Part shown: one piece after another, positions 55,581 to 64,000 of the stretch
Layout: each line of letters starts with the position of its first letter
How positions within the stretch are numbered: position 1 is the first letter of the stretch
NCBI RefSeq assembly: GCF_042847215.1
Contig: NZ_AP031500.1
Location: 2,294,001-2,358,000, forward strand
Source: Gilvimarinus japonicus
GTDB taxonomy: Bacteria > Pseudomonadota > Gammaproteobacteria > Pseudomonadales > Cellvibrionaceae
Direction: 5' to 3'
Length of the DNA: 64,000 bases
Notes under the pieces: model-generated
The model's input: only the letters and a program-made list of their open reading frames with translations
What the model was told of the DNA's origin: nothing
Database searches by the model: none
Program-made: the position numbers and the translations under genes

Positions 55581-56324
55581 TTACTCCGCAGCAGCCTGGC
55601 CTTCAGCAGCAACATACTCATCTTTATTCGGCACTTCTTGCGACTGCGCAACGCCTTCGGCGCAAGCATCAGCAATAGCCGTCACGTACAAGCGAACCGC
55701 ACGGATCGCATCGTCGTTACCTGGGATAACGTAATCAATGCCATCGGGGTTTGAGTTGGTATCAACCACACCGATAACCGGTACACCCAGCTTGTTGGCC
55801 TCAGCTACAGCGATACGCTCATGATCAACATCAACCACAAACAGCGCGTCAGGCAGGCCGCCCATATCCTTAATACCACCGATAGAGTTCTCTAGCTTGT
55901 CCATATCGCGGGTACGCATCAAAGCTTCTTTTTTGGTCAGCTTCTCAAAAGTGCCGTCCTGAGACTGAGCTTCAAGCTCGCGGTAGCGACGGATAGAGGC
56001 ACGAATAGTTTTGTAGTTAGTCAGCATGCCGCCCAACCAGCGGTGGCTAACATAAGGCATACCAACGCGCTCAGCCTGCTCTTTAACGATTTTCTGAGCG
56101 GCGCGCTTGGTGCCAACAAACATGATTTTTTTCTTTTGCGAGGCCAGCTGCTTAACCAGCTCAAGAGTCTCATTGAACGCAGGAACAGTATGCTCCAGGT
56201 TAATGATATGAATTTTGTTGCGGGCGCCAAAGATGTAGCGGCCCATCTTGGGGTTCCAGTAACGGGTTTGGTGACCAAAATGGACACCCGCTTGCAGCAT
56301 ATCGCGCATGCTAACTGTAGGCAT
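55581..56324 (-). CDS. rpsB: 30S ribosomal protein S2
   Basis: 247-residue small-subunit protein, conserved throughout (MRDMLQAGVHFGHQTRYWNPKM, GTKRAAQKIV, LPDALFVVDVDHE). CAGGA precedes the ATG. First gene of the rpsB-tsf operon; in E. coli S2 represses its own mRNA through the leader, and a structured leader and conserved-type promoter are visible upstream here. Confidence 0.98.
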   Translation of the reverse strand: MPTVSMRDMLQAGVHFGHQTRYWNPKMGRYIFGARNKIHIINLEHTVPAFNETLELVKQLASQKKKIMFVGTKRAAQKIVKEQAERVGMPYVSHRWLGGMLTNYKTIRASIRRYRELEAQSQDGTFEKLTKKEALMRTRDMDKLENSIGGIKDMGGLPDALFVVDVDHERIAVAEANKLGVPVIGVVDTNSNPDGIDYVIPGNDDAIRAVRLYVTAIADACAEGVAQSQEVPNKDEYVAAEGQAAAE

Positions 56325-56479
56325 AATCGTATTCCTGATTGTATCGGGTTAGGCCTCCATATACCCCGCAAGCCAACCCATAAGGGCACCCAGGCTAAAC
56401 GTGTCGGTATATGTGTGACGTTAAGGTTTATTCGCCCGCTTTTAGCTCTGGTTAGCCAGAGTTTGCACGGACGGCGCGC
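56325..56479 (-). promoter_or_regulatory. rpsB 5' leader, probable S2 autoregulatory region
   Basis: About 150-base leader between the predicted promoter and the rpsB start. It contains a perfect six-base hairpin CTCTGG-TTAG-CCAGAG (56446-56461) near the 5' end. In enteric bacteria this leader binds S2 to repress translation; the equivalence here is inferred from position and structure. Confidence 0.55.
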
Positions 56480-56485
56480 TTTATA
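56480..56485 (-). promoter_or_regulatory. rpsB promoter, extended -10
   Basis: On the minus strand the sequence reads TGTGGTATAAAGCGCGCC: an extended -10 (TG-N-TATAAA) followed at once by a GC-rich discriminator, the pattern of growth-rate and ppGpp-controlled ribosomal promoters. The -35 is weak (CTTCCC about 18 bases upstream). Confidence 0.7.
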
Positions 56486-56756
56486 CCACACACGAGAGCC
56501 CAAGGGAAGTTTTTACCTGCCTACTAAGCCGGCACCGGCCGCACAAAAGACAATTTCACGCCAAACTTAAAGAGCGCGTACAAGGCATCAAACGGCGCGC
56601 AACTCCACCGACAACTTTTATAGGTAGCGTCCACCAGGACGCCCGGCCCAAACCACGCACCCTGCACGGGCTGTAGTCCTGCGCGCCGATCGGTTAAACT
56701 ATCCACTACCGTAAAAAACGCGCCGTTTGGGCGCGAGCAGTCCAAAGTGAGAAATC
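56486..56756. other. Divergent intergenic region between rpsB and map
   Basis: 271 bp between the rpsB -10 and the map start. It holds upstream sequence of the rpsB promoter and presumably the map-glnD promoter. A 73-codon open frame on the minus strand (56524-56745) looks like chance. I see no RNA gene. Confidence 0.45.
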
Positions 56757-57527
56757 ATGAGCGTATCCATTAAAACCCCCGCCGACATCGAGAAAATGCG
56801 TGTCGCCGGCCGCATGGCCGCCGAAGTGCTCGAAATGATTGAGCCCTATGTGGTGGCGGGCGTCACCACCGCCGAACTCGACAAGCGCTGTCACGACCAC
56901 ATTGTCGATGTGCAAAACGCGATCCCCGCGTGTTTAGATTACCGCGGCTTTCCCAAGTCTGTGTGCACCTCGGTCAACCATGTGATTTGCCACGGCATCC
57001 CATCCGAGAAGAAAGTTCTGAAAAATGGTGACATCATCAACATAGACGTCACCGTCATCTACGACGGCTACCACGGCGACACCAGTAAAATGTACTTTGT
57101 CGGCGACGTCGCACCCCACGCCAAGCGCTTGGTGGAGATTACCCAAGAGTGCCTTTACAAGGGTATTGAACTGGTTAAACCAGGCTGCCGCCTCGGAGAC
57201 ATCGGCGCCGTTATCCAGCAACACGCCGAGGCCAATTATTACTCGGTGGTAAGGGAGTACTGCGGCCACGGCATTGGCACTGTATTCCACGAAGAGCCGC
57301 AGGTACTGCATTACGGCCGCGCCGGCACCGGGCTGGAACTAAAAGAAGGCATGACTTTCACCATCGAACCCATGATTAACGCTGGCAAATCCCAGACCAA
57401 ACTTAAGCGCGATGGCTGGACCGTCGAAACTAAAGATGGCCGCCTGTCGGCTCAGTGGGAACACACGCTTGCGGTTACCGCCGATGGCGTCGAAGTACTC
57501 ACCAAGCGCACCGAGGAACCTTTTTAA
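56757..57527 (+). CDS. map: Methionine aminopeptidase type I
   Basis: Removes the initiator methionine. 256 residues with the five metal ligands visible in order: D in INIDVTVIYDG, D in YHGDTSKM, H in CGHGIGTVFHEEP, E in FTIEPMIN and E near SAQWEHT. Divergent from rpsB, the most common arrangement. Its stop lies three bases before glnD. Confidence 0.97.
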   Translation: MSVSIKTPADIEKMRVAGRMAAEVLEMIEPYVVAGVTTAELDKRCHDHIVDVQNAIPACLDYRGFPKSVCTSVNHVICHGIPSEKKVLKNGDIINIDVTVIYDGYHGDTSKMYFVGDVAPHAKRLVEITQECLYKGIELVKPGCRLGDIGAVIQQHAEANYYSVVREYCGHGIGTVFHEEPQVLHYGRAGTGLELKEGMTFTIEPMINAGKSQTKLKRDGWTVETKDGRLSAQWEHTLAVTADGVEVLTKRTEEPF

Positions 57528-57530
57528 CCC

Positions 57531-60230
57531 ATGATCAGCGCCCAGACGCCCTACTTTACCCGCCCGCTGTTTTTCTTTGATCAGAGCCGGTTTCGCAAAG
57601 CTCTGGCCGAAAAACCTCTGATCACCGTTTTTAAAGATGCGATTACCGCGGCAAATGCGCAGTTTGACGTGCGGTTTCGCGAGGGTGAAGACATCCGTGC
57701 GCTGGTGCACGAACGCGCACTGTTCGTCGACTGTCTGCTGCATTACGCTTGGTACCAGCTCGACTGGCCCGAGGGCATTAGCCTTGAGGCCGTCGGGGGC
57801 TACGGCCGCTGCGAGCTGCACCCACACTCGGATATCGACCTCCTCATACTGCTCGAAGAGGGCCTGATTGACCGCTGCCAAGACAACCTGGAGCGGTTTT
57901 TAACCTTACTGTGGGATATAGGCCTTGAGATCGGCCACAGCGTTCGCACGGTTAAGCAATGCGTGGATATCGCTCGCGACGACATTACCGTCGCCACCAA
58001 TTTAATGGAATCGCGTACGCTAGTGGGCGACCCTAACTTGCGCGCCCACCTACTCAAATTTACCGCGCCGGACAACATGTGGCCTGCCGATGAGTTCTTT
58101 AAAGCCAAATTCGAAGAACAAAACCAGCGCCACGAGAAATACAAAAACAGCGAGTACAACCTAGAGCCCAACTTAAAAAATGCCCCCGGCGGTTTACGCG
58201 ATATCCAAATGATTTCTTGGGTGGCCAAGCGCTTTTTTGCGGTGCGCACACTTAAAGAGCTAGAAGGCAAAGGCTTTTTTACCGAAGAGGAATTCTCGCT
58301 ATTGCAAAACGGTGAGGAGTTTCTCTGGCGGGTTCGCTACGGCCTACATATGGTCGCCAACCGCCCCGAAGAGCGTTTGCTGTTTGATCATCAGCGCGAG
58401 CTGGCCAAACTGTTCGGCTATAAAGACACCGATGAGCGCTTGGGTGTCGAGCAGTTTATGCACAAGTACTATCGCTTAGTGATGTCGCTGCGCGAACTCA
58501 ACGACGTCTTATTACAGTTTTTGTACGAGGCCATTTTACAGCGTGGCGTTAAAAAAACCGTCACCCCAATTAACGAGCGCTTCCAGCGCCGCGATGACTA
58601 CATCGAAGTCGCCCACATATACGTCTTTGAAGAGTCGCCATCGGCGCTGTTAGAAATTTTCGTCTTAATGGCGCAAAACCCAGACATCAAAGGGGTACGC
58701 GCCTCCACCATCCGCTTGATGCGCGAGAGCCGCCATCTACTGGATGACGCCTTTCGCGAAGACCCCGCAAACAACCAGTTATTTTTGCAGCTATTTACGT
58801 ATCCCGCGCAGCTGGTCGATGAACTCAAGCGCATGACGCGCTACGGCATCCTGGGCCTCTACTTGCCCGAGTTCGGCCGGGTAACGGGCCAGATGCAACA
58901 CGATTTATTTCATATATACACCGTCGATGCGCACACATTATTGCTCATCCAAAACTTGTGTAACTTTTTACAACCGCAAGCCAAAGAAGACTTTCCGGTT
59001 GCCTGGCACGTAATGCGAAGACTGCCAAAGGTAGAAATTATTCTACTGGCCGGCCTCTATCACGACATCGCCAAAGGTCGCGGCGGCGACCACTCGACGT
59101 TAGGCGCAGTTGATGCCGAAGCGTTCGCTTTACGTCACAACCTATCGCCTCGCGAAACACGGTTGATGAGCTGGCTGGTAGAAAAGCACCTGTTAATGTC
59201 ATCGGTATCGCAAAAACAAGATATCTCTGACCCAGATGTGATTCACAGCTTTGCGTTAATCGTCGGCGATCAGATCCATCTAGATCACCTATACGCGCTG
59301 ACAGTTGCCGACATTAACGCCACCAACCCTGACCTTTGGAACACCTGGCGCGCCAGCTTAATGCGCACCCTGTACTTAGAGACAAAACGCGCACTGCGCA
59401 GAGGCCTCGAAAACAACATCGACAAGCAAGACTGGATCGAGGAGACTCAGCAAGCGGCCATTAGCCGCCTTAACCGCCACCACGTAAGCACCGAACAGTG
59501 CCTCCAGGTGTGGGAAGACGTCGACGACGAGTATTTTTTGCGCGAGTCACATCAGGATATCGCCTGGCACACCGAGGCGATCCTCAATCACGACGATCGC
59601 GACGGGCCGCTGATTTTGATTCAGGAAACGTCCAGTCGCGAACTGGAAGGCGCCACCCAAATTTTTGTTCGCAGCAAAGGGCGCAACAACGTTTTCGCCG
59701 ATGTCGCAACCGTGCTCGACGCCATGAATTTAAGCGTACAAGATGCGCGAATTTACAACTCAAAATCCGGCTATACGCTCGACACTTTTTTTGTCTTAAA
59801 TCAAGATGGCGAACCATTGGGCACCGACGCGAAAGTGCTGCAGCGAATATACGACGGACTCTATGAAGAACTGACCGTTAGCGACAACAACCGCAACCTT
59901 AGCACCCGTCGCACACCGCGCCGCCTTAAACACTTCTCTCGCCCCACCCGCACCAGCATTCGCAACGATATGCTTAGCGGTTACACGCTATTGGAAGTTA
60001 TCAGCCCAGATCGCCCCGGTTTACTGGCGTGCATCGCTCGAGTCTTTATCGACTTTGAGCTCCACTTACAAAACGCCAAAATTGCCACCTTGGGCGAGCG
60101 CGTCGAGGATATGTTTTACATTACCGACAACAACGGCCAACCACTTTCTGACCCCACGCTGTGTCAGCGCCTGCAAGATGAAATTTGCCGGCAGCTAGAC
60201 GACCGCGTCGACCGTGCGGCGGGCTTTTAA
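57531..60230 (+). CDS. glnD: PII uridylyltransferase / uridylyl-removing enzyme
   Basis: Glutamine sensor that uridylylates or de-uridylylates PII proteins to set nitrogen control. 899 residues. Nucleotidyltransferase domain with GGYGRCELHPHSDIDLLILL; HD phosphohydrolase domain with LYHDIAKGRGGDHS; two C-terminal ACT domains (IFVRSKGRNNVFADVATVLD and LEVISPDRPGLLACIARVF). The normal length and all catalytic motifs are present. Probably cotranscribed with map. Confidence 0.97.
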   Translation: MISAQTPYFTRPLFFFDQSRFRKALAEKPLITVFKDAITAANAQFDVRFREGEDIRALVHERALFVDCLLHYAWYQLDWPEGISLEAVGGYGRCELHPHSDIDLLILLEEGLIDRCQDNLERFLTLLWDIGLEIGHSVRTVKQCVDIARDDITVATNLMESRTLVGDPNLRAHLLKFTAPDNMWPADEFFKAKFEEQNQRHEKYKNSEYNLEPNLKNAPGGLRDIQMISWVAKRFFAVRTLKELEGKGFFTEEEFSLLQNGEEFLWRVRYGLHMVANRPEERLLFDHQRELAKLFGYKDTDERLGVEQFMHKYYRLVMSLRELNDVLLQFLYEAILQRGVKKTVTPINERFQRRDDYIEVAHIYVFEESPSALLEIFVLMAQNPDIKGVRASTIRLMRESRHLLDDAFREDPANNQLFLQLFTYPAQLVDELKRMTRYGILGLYLPEFGRVTGQMQHDLFHIYTVDAHTLLLIQNLCNFLQPQAKEDFPVAWHVMRRLPKVEIILLAGLYHDIAKGRGGDHSTLGAVDAEAFALRHNLSPRETRLMSWLVEKHLLMSSVSQKQDISDPDVIHSFALIVGDQIHLDHLYALTVADINATNPDLWNTWRASLMRTLYLETKRALRRGLENNIDKQDWIEETQQAAISRLNRHHVSTEQCLQVWEDVDDEYFLRESHQDIAWHTEAILNHDDRDGPLILIQETSSRELEGATQIFVRSKGRNNVFADVATVLDAMNLSVQDARIYNSKSGYTLDTFFVLNQDGEPLGTDAKVLQRIYDGLYEELTVSDNNRNLSTRRTPRRLKHFSRPTRTSIRNDMLSGYTLLEVISPDRPGLLACIARVFIDFELHLQNAKIATLGERVEDMFYITDNNGQPLSDPTLCQRLQDEICRQLDDRVDRAAGF

Positions 60231-60313
60231 GCCGCCGCAACTTTTATAGAAATATTTTTAAGCCGATGCCACAGATTCATAGCATTGCCGATCAAACGCA
60301 CTGACGACTTCAC

Positions 60314-61510
60314 ATGAATAACGATTTAAACCAATTACACCCCTACCCCTTTGAAAAGCTCGCGGCCCTCAAAGCCGGTATCACCCCGCCGCAATCGCTC
60401 GAGCATATTGCCCTGTCTATTGGCGAACCAAAACACTTGCCGCCCGCCTTTGTGCTGCGCGCTTTAAGCGACAACCTCGATCGGCTGGCCAACTACCCGG
60501 CCACAAAAGGATTACCAGAGCTGCGCAAGGCCATTGCGCGTTGGGCTGACCAGCGCTTTAACTTATGCCAAAAGCTTGACCCCGAAACTCAGGTGCTCCC
60601 CGTTAACGGCACCCGCGAAGCACTATTTGCCTTTGCACAGGCCGTGATCGACCGCAGCGCCAGCGACCCGCTGGTGGTGTGCCCCAATCCTTTTTATCAA
60701 ATTTATGAAGGGGCCGCTTTTCTGGCTGGCGCCACACCACATTTTTTAAACTGCAGCGCGGCCAATCATTTTATTCCCGATTTTGCTGAGGTTCCGGCCA
60801 GTGTTTGGCAACAATGTCAGCTTTTATACTTGTGCTCGCCCGGCAACCCCACCGGGGCGGTGATGAGCTCAGCGCAGCTCCAACAACTGATTAAACTCGC
60901 CGATCGCTACGATTTTGTGATTGCCTCTGATGAATGCTACAGCGAGCTATACCAACACGAGAACCAAGCGCCCGCCGGCTTGCTCGAAGCTTGTAGCGAT
61001 ATGGGCCGCAATAACTACCGCCGCTGCGTGGTGTTTCACAGTTTATCCAAGCGCTCTAACTTGCCCGGCCTGCGCTCGGGTTTTGTCGCCGGCGATGCGG
61101 ATATTCTCGGCAAGTTTTTGCAGTATCGCACCTACCATGGCTGCGCGATGCCAGTGCCGACACAACTGGCGAGCGTTGCCGCCTGGCAAGATGAGAATCA
61201 TGTACTGGCCAACCGCGATGCGTATCGGGCAAAGTTTGACGCGGTGCTAAATATCTTAGATGGTTGTCTGGACGTCGAGCGCCCCGAGGCTGGCTTTTAC
61301 CTGTGGCCCAAGCTGCCTATTTTGGGCGAGGAATTTGCCCAGCGCTTATTTGCCGAACAAAACATTACCGTACTGCCAGGCGCCTATTTAGCCCGCGATA
61401 CCGACACGGGCAACCCGGCAGAGTACTATGTGCGTATGGCACTGGTCGCCACCGAGGCCGAATGTATCGATGCGGCCCACCGCATTCGCCACTTTGTAAA
61501 AAGCCTTTAA
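60314..61510 (+). CDS. dapC: Succinyldiaminopimelate transaminase
   Basis: PLP aminotransferase of the succinylase route to lysine and diaminopimelate. 398 residues with the class I motifs LCSPGNPTGAV, ASDECYSELY and the PLP lysine in FHSLSKRSNLPGLRSGF. Located after glnD and close to dapD as in Pseudomonas. No strong ribosome site before the ATG. Confidence 0.94.
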   Translation: MNNDLNQLHPYPFEKLAALKAGITPPQSLEHIALSIGEPKHLPPAFVLRALSDNLDRLANYPATKGLPELRKAIARWADQRFNLCQKLDPETQVLPVNGTREALFAFAQAVIDRSASDPLVVCPNPFYQIYEGAAFLAGATPHFLNCSAANHFIPDFAEVPASVWQQCQLLYLCSPGNPTGAVMSSAQLQQLIKLADRYDFVIASDECYSELYQHENQAPAGLLEACSDMGRNNYRRCVVFHSLSKRSNLPGLRSGFVAGDADILGKFLQYRTYHGCAMPVPTQLASVAAWQDENHVLANRDAYRAKFDAVLNILDGCLDVERPEAGFYLWPKLPILGEEFAQRLFAEQNITVLPGAYLARDTDTGNPAEYYVRMALVATEAECIDAAHRIRHFVKSL

Positions 61511-61512
61511 CC

Positions 61513-62205
61513 ATGAGTGAGCTAAACACGCCACCAACCGCTGCGGTAAACCTCAAAAAAGCCGAACGGGTCGCGCTTATTCAGCAAACACTGGATGAGC
61601 TCTACCCCACTACGCCTATCCCGCTGGATCACTTTGACGCCTATAGCTTACTGATCGCGGTGTTGCTATCCGCCCAGTGTACCGACGCGCGGGTCAATCA
61701 AATTACCCCGGCACTGTGGCAACTGGCCGACAACCCACACGACATGGCAAAAGTGCCTATCGAGGAGATCAAAGCGGTGATTCGCCCCTGTGGTCTATCG
61801 CCGCAAAAGTCCAAAGCCATTTCGGTATTGTCCCAAAGGCTCGTGGATGAATTCGACGGCCAAGTGCCCGCCGATATGGCCGCGTTAGAAACCCTGCCCG
61901 GAGTAGGCCACAAAACTGCCAGTGTGGTTATGAGCCAAGCGTTTGGGGTGCCTGCGTTTCCGGTCGACACCCACATACACCGCTTAGCGCAGCGCTGGGG
62001 GCTAACCAACGGCAAAAATGTGGTGCAAACTGAGAAAGACTTAAAACGTTTATTCCCCAAAGAGAGCTGGAATAAGCTGCACTTGCAAATTATCTACTAC
62101 GGCCGCGAACACTGCAGCGCACGCGGCTGTAACGGTTTAGTGTGCGGGATTTGCCGCGCCTGTTACCCAGCGCGTAAACACCCAAAGCAAGTGCAAAAGC
62201 CCTAA
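61513..62205 (+). CDS. nth: Endonuclease III, atypical cysteine cluster
   Basis: Base-excision DNA glycosylase/AP lyase for oxidised pyrimidines. 230 residues; the HhH motif LPGVGHKTASVV carries the catalytic lysine and FPVDTHIHRLAQRWG the catalytic aspartate. The C-terminal iron-sulfur region departs from the canonical C-X6-C-X2-C-X5-C: cysteines stand at 201, 206, 211, 214 and 217 (spacing X4, X4, X2, X2). Start at 61513, two bases after dapC, with no clear ribosome site, so translation is probably coupled. Its location inside the dap cluster is not usual. Confidence 0.92.
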   Translation: MSELNTPPTAAVNLKKAERVALIQQTLDELYPTTPIPLDHFDAYSLLIAVLLSAQCTDARVNQITPALWQLADNPHDMAKVPIEEIKAVIRPCGLSPQKSKAISVLSQRLVDEFDGQVPADMAALETLPGVGHKTASVVMSQAFGVPAFPVDTHIHRLAQRWGLTNGKNVVQTEKDLKRLFPKESWNKLHLQIIYYGREHCSARGCNGLVCGICRACYPARKHPKQVQKP

Positions 62206-62251
62206 ACCCAAACAGATTTGTTATTATGGCCGCTTTTGCGCGGAGCGAGCG

Positions 62252-62602
62252 ATGCAGCCAACCCTATACGGCATTAAAAACTGCGACACGGTGAAAAAAG
62301 CGCGGCAATGGTTAGCGACAAACGTGCCCGATTACCAATTTCACGACTTCCGCAGCGACGGCCTCAGTGAGGCAAAAGTGCTGCAATGGATTGATGCCCT
62401 GGGGATCGATGCCCTTATCAATAAGCGCTCCACCACGTGGAAGAGCTTTAGCGAGGACGACAAAACTCGTATTTTTGACCTCAACCAAGCTCCGGCATTA
62501 ATAGTCGCCAACCCGACCATCATTAAACGGCCCGTATTAGAAGCCGAAGGCACGACTCAGGTAGGCTTTAAAGCCGAACAATACGCTGCCGTTTTTAGCT
62601 AA
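62252..62602 (+). CDS. ArsC/Spx-family protein (YffB-like)
   Basis: 116-residue thioredoxin-fold protein of the ArsC/Spx/YffB family. It has a single conserved cysteine in GIKNCDTVKKARQW, where glutathione-dependent reductases keep theirs, and the RSTTWK and IKRPVL segments. GGAG lies six bases before the ATG. YffB-like genes commonly sit next to dapD or dapE; the biochemical function is not established and arsenate reduction is unproven. Confidence 0.88.
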   Translation: MQPTLYGIKNCDTVKKARQWLATNVPDYQFHDFRSDGLSEAKVLQWIDALGIDALINKRSTTWKSFSEDDKTRIFDLNQAPALIVANPTIIKRPVLEAEGTTQVGFKAEQYAAVFS

Positions 62603-62646
62603 CACAACATTTTACGACTTTTGATAACCGCAAAACAGGATTACAC

Positions 62647-63681
62647 ATGAGCAAACTCTACAGCCTCGGCCTCGGTGTCGGCACCCAAAACCAAAAAGGC
62701 GAATGGCTTGAGGTGTTTTACCCTGCACCACTGCTTAACCCCAGCGACGCCACAGCACAGGCCATTAGCCAAACAGTAGGTTATGAAGACGGCAATCAGG
62801 CGTTAGCGTTAAACAAGCAACAGGCCGCTGAGCTCGCAAAAGCACTCAGCGCGGCCGGTGATGCCGAGCAAGCTGCCATTGCCGAGTCTCTTGCCAGCAG
62901 TGAGCGTCCGCTGGTCGCCACGTTACTCGCCGCCGACGAAGCGCCCACCAGCGTACCCGAGGGTTATTTAAAGCTGCACTTGTTGTCGCACCGTTTAGTA
63001 AAACCTCACGGCACCAACCTCACCGGTTTGTTTGGCGTGCTGGCCAATGTCGCCTGGACCAATCAAGGCGCCATCGATTTGGCTGAGCTCCCCGCGCGAC
63101 AGTTACAAGCGCGCCTTAACGGCGAGCTTTTGGACGTAGCATGCGTGGATAAATTCCCCAAAATGACCAACTATGTGGTGCCGGCCGGCGTGCGTATCGC
63201 CCACACTGCGCGCGTGCGCTTAGGCGCCTACCTGGGCGAAGGCACCACCATCATGCACGAAGGTTTTGTTAACTTTAACGCCGGCACCGATGGTCCCGGT
63301 ATGATTGAAGGCCGTATCTCGGCGGGTGTATTTGTCGGGGCGGGTTCTGACTTGGGCGGCGGCAGCTCAACCATGGGCACCTTGTCGGGTGGCGGCAATA
63401 TCGTTATCAGCCTGGGCAAAGAGTGCCTGCTGGGCGCCAACGCTGGCACCGGCATTCCACTGGGCGATCGCTGTACAGTTGAGTCCGGCTTGTACATCAC
63501 CGCCGGCACTAAAGTTGCCGTACTTGACGACAGCGGCAAGGAAGTGGATGTTGCCAAAGCGCGCGACTTAGCCGGCAAATCCGATTTACTTTTCCGTCGC
63601 AACTCTATGTCCGGTCGTATTGAATGTTTAACCAACAAATCTAGCGTGCAGTTAAACGAAGAGTTACACGTTAACGCCTAA
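62647..63681 (+). CDS. dapD: Tetrahydrodipicolinate N-succinyltransferase, long form
   Basis: Succinylates tetrahydrodipicolinate ahead of DapC. 344 residues, matching the longer Pseudomonas-type DapD (E. coli has 274). An N-terminal alpha/beta region is followed by left-handed beta-helix repeats (LGAYLGEGTTIMHEGFVNFNAG..., VGAGSDLGGGSSTMG) and a C-terminal tail. AGGA lies six bases upstream. Last gene of the plus-strand cluster; double hairpin terminator follows. Confidence 0.95.
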   Translation: MSKLYSLGLGVGTQNQKGEWLEVFYPAPLLNPSDATAQAISQTVGYEDGNQALALNKQQAAELAKALSAAGDAEQAAIAESLASSERPLVATLLAADEAPTSVPEGYLKLHLLSHRLVKPHGTNLTGLFGVLANVAWTNQGAIDLAELPARQLQARLNGELLDVACVDKFPKMTNYVVPAGVRIAHTARVRLGAYLGEGTTIMHEGFVNFNAGTDGPGMIEGRISAGVFVGAGSDLGGGSSTMGTLSGGGNIVISLGKECLLGANAGTGIPLGDRCTVESGLYITAGTKVAVLDDSGKEVDVAKARDLAGKSDLLFRRNSMSGRIECLTNKSSVQLNEELHVNA

Positions 63682-63687
63682 ATCGAC

Positions 63688-63712
63688 ACCCTGACAAAAA
63701 CCATGTCAGGGT
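63688..63712. terminator. Hairpin after dapD
   Basis: Perfect nine-base stem ACCCTGACA/TGTCAGGGT with a seven-base loop, six bases past the dapD stop. No T-run of its own; the stronger terminator follows at once. Confidence 0.5.
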
Positions 63713-63715
63713 AGC

Positions 63716-63758
63716 GCGCACGAAAAAGCCAGGGCTATGCCCCGGCTTTTTCGTGCGC
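63716..63758. terminator. Strong bidirectional intrinsic terminator
   Basis: Fifteen-base perfect stem GCGCACGAAAAAGCC/GGCTTTTTCGTGCGC extended by GGG/CCC across one mismatch, five-base loop. The A and T runs inside the arms let it work for dapD and for the convergent gene at the right edge. Confidence 0.88.
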
Positions 63759-63781
63759 TTAATGTTGCGAGTAACGCCTAA

Positions 63782-64000
63782 CTACGGCGCGGCAACTTCA
63801 GCCAAATTAACCTCAAACGGATAGCGCTCAGTCGTCAATGAATCAGCCAGCTCCAACTCAAGCGTATCGGGACGATCGTTAAGCGCAAGTACAATCCCCG
63901 CCTCGCCAAACATATTACGCATTTTTGCGGGATCGCTCACCAGCTCACCATTACGCTTAGCGCGCACGGCGACCACACGACTCACATTGCCGTTAAAACT
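63782..64000 (-). CDS. C-terminal end of an unidentified protein, cut by window
   Basis: The minus-strand frame ending at 63782 is open to the right edge (73 codons); a GTG at 63985 exists but no ribosome site is visible, so this is more likely the tail of a longer gene. The visible sequence (SRVVAVRAKRNGEL...FEVNLAEVAAP) has no motif I recognise. Convergent with dapD across the shared terminator. Confidence 0.55.
   Translation of the reverse strand, partial: SFNGNVSRVVAVRAKRNGELVSDPAKMRNMFGEAGIVLALNDRPDTLELELADSLTTERYPFEVNLAEVAAP

Noticed and set aside
56524..56745. 73-codon minus-strand open frame between rpsB and map
   Set aside because: It overlaps no conserved motif, has no ribosome site that I can see, and covers the presumed map promoter; it looks like chance.
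61264..61512. N-terminal extension of nth overlapping dapC
   Set aside because: The extended frame reads through dapC out of frame and does not resemble endonuclease III; the ATG at 61513 gives the family-length protein.
1..64000. CRISPR array, prophage, restriction-modification or toxin-antitoxin system
   Set aside because: I looked for regularly spaced repeats, phage genes and defence-gene signatures on both strands and saw none; nearly all space is taken by recognised core genes.

Overview
The window is a stretch of chromosome from a gammaproteobacterium, most likely a marine or salt-tolerant member of the Cellvibrionales/Pseudomonadales. The evidence is a Pseudomonas-like housekeeping order (rpsB-tsf-pyrH-frr-uppS-cdsA-dxr-rseP-bamA-skp-lpxD-fabZ-lpxA-lpxB-rnhB-dnaE, and map-glnD-dapC-dapD), a 180-kDa-type NAD glutamate dehydrogenase, a long Pseudomonas-type DapD, and a complete ectoine operon. 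I saw no rRNA, tRNA, CRISPR array, transposase or phage gene. The assignment is by protein and gene-order recognition only; no search was run.

Layout. (1) 1-14.2 kb is a surface-polysaccharide region wrapped around a translation/nucleoid core. A WbpM-type dehydratase (cut by the left edge) converges on wbpL, a wbpK-like epimerase, manC and ugd. Then come lapB, lapA, ihfB and rpsA, followed by galU and manB, which sit between rpsA and its usual partner cmk. (2) 14-20.6 kb holds pyrF, a secreted ComEA-like protein and the very large gdhB. (3) 21-28.2 kb is a six-gene MoxR/DUF58/von Willebrand-A/BatD operon. It ends tail-to-tail with opgG-opgH (28.2-31.7 kb), the osmoregulated periplasmic glucan synthesis genes. 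(4) 32.1-37.7 kb is the ectoine operon ectA-ectB-ectC-ask plus a fifth, unrecognised membrane TPR gene overlapping ask. A divergent MarR-type regulator (EctR) stands at its head, with an operator that closely matches the published EctR1 site as I recall it. (5) 37.9-56.3 kb is the long minus-strand envelope/translation supercluster from rpsB down to dnaE. (6) 56.8-63.7 kb, plus strand, carries map, glnD, dapC, nth, an ArsC/Spx-family gene and dapD, ending at a strong bidirectional terminator. The C-terminal end of an unknown gene enters from the right edge.

How the genes work together. The left block makes sugar nucleotides (GDP-mannose via ManB/ManC, UDP-glucose and UDP-glucuronate via GalU/Ugd) and lipid-linked sugars (WbpL/WbpM). 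LapB, the lpx genes, FabZ, BamA, Skp, RseP, UppS and CdsA build and police the outer membrane. OpgGH and the ectoine genes are two separate osmotic-adaptation systems: periplasmic glucans for low osmolarity and ectoine for high. Ask-Ect, DapC and DapD all connect to aspartate-semialdehyde and diaminopimelate metabolism, and GlnD and GdhB to nitrogen metabolism.

Most of the window is ordinary core genome. The items most worth a second look are the membrane TPR protein coupled to the ectoine aspartokinase, the EctR operator and the similar inverted arms downstream of ectR, an EF-hand-like calcium loop in the surface loop of BamA that follows its VRGF motif, and an endonuclease III with a non-canonical cysteine cluster.
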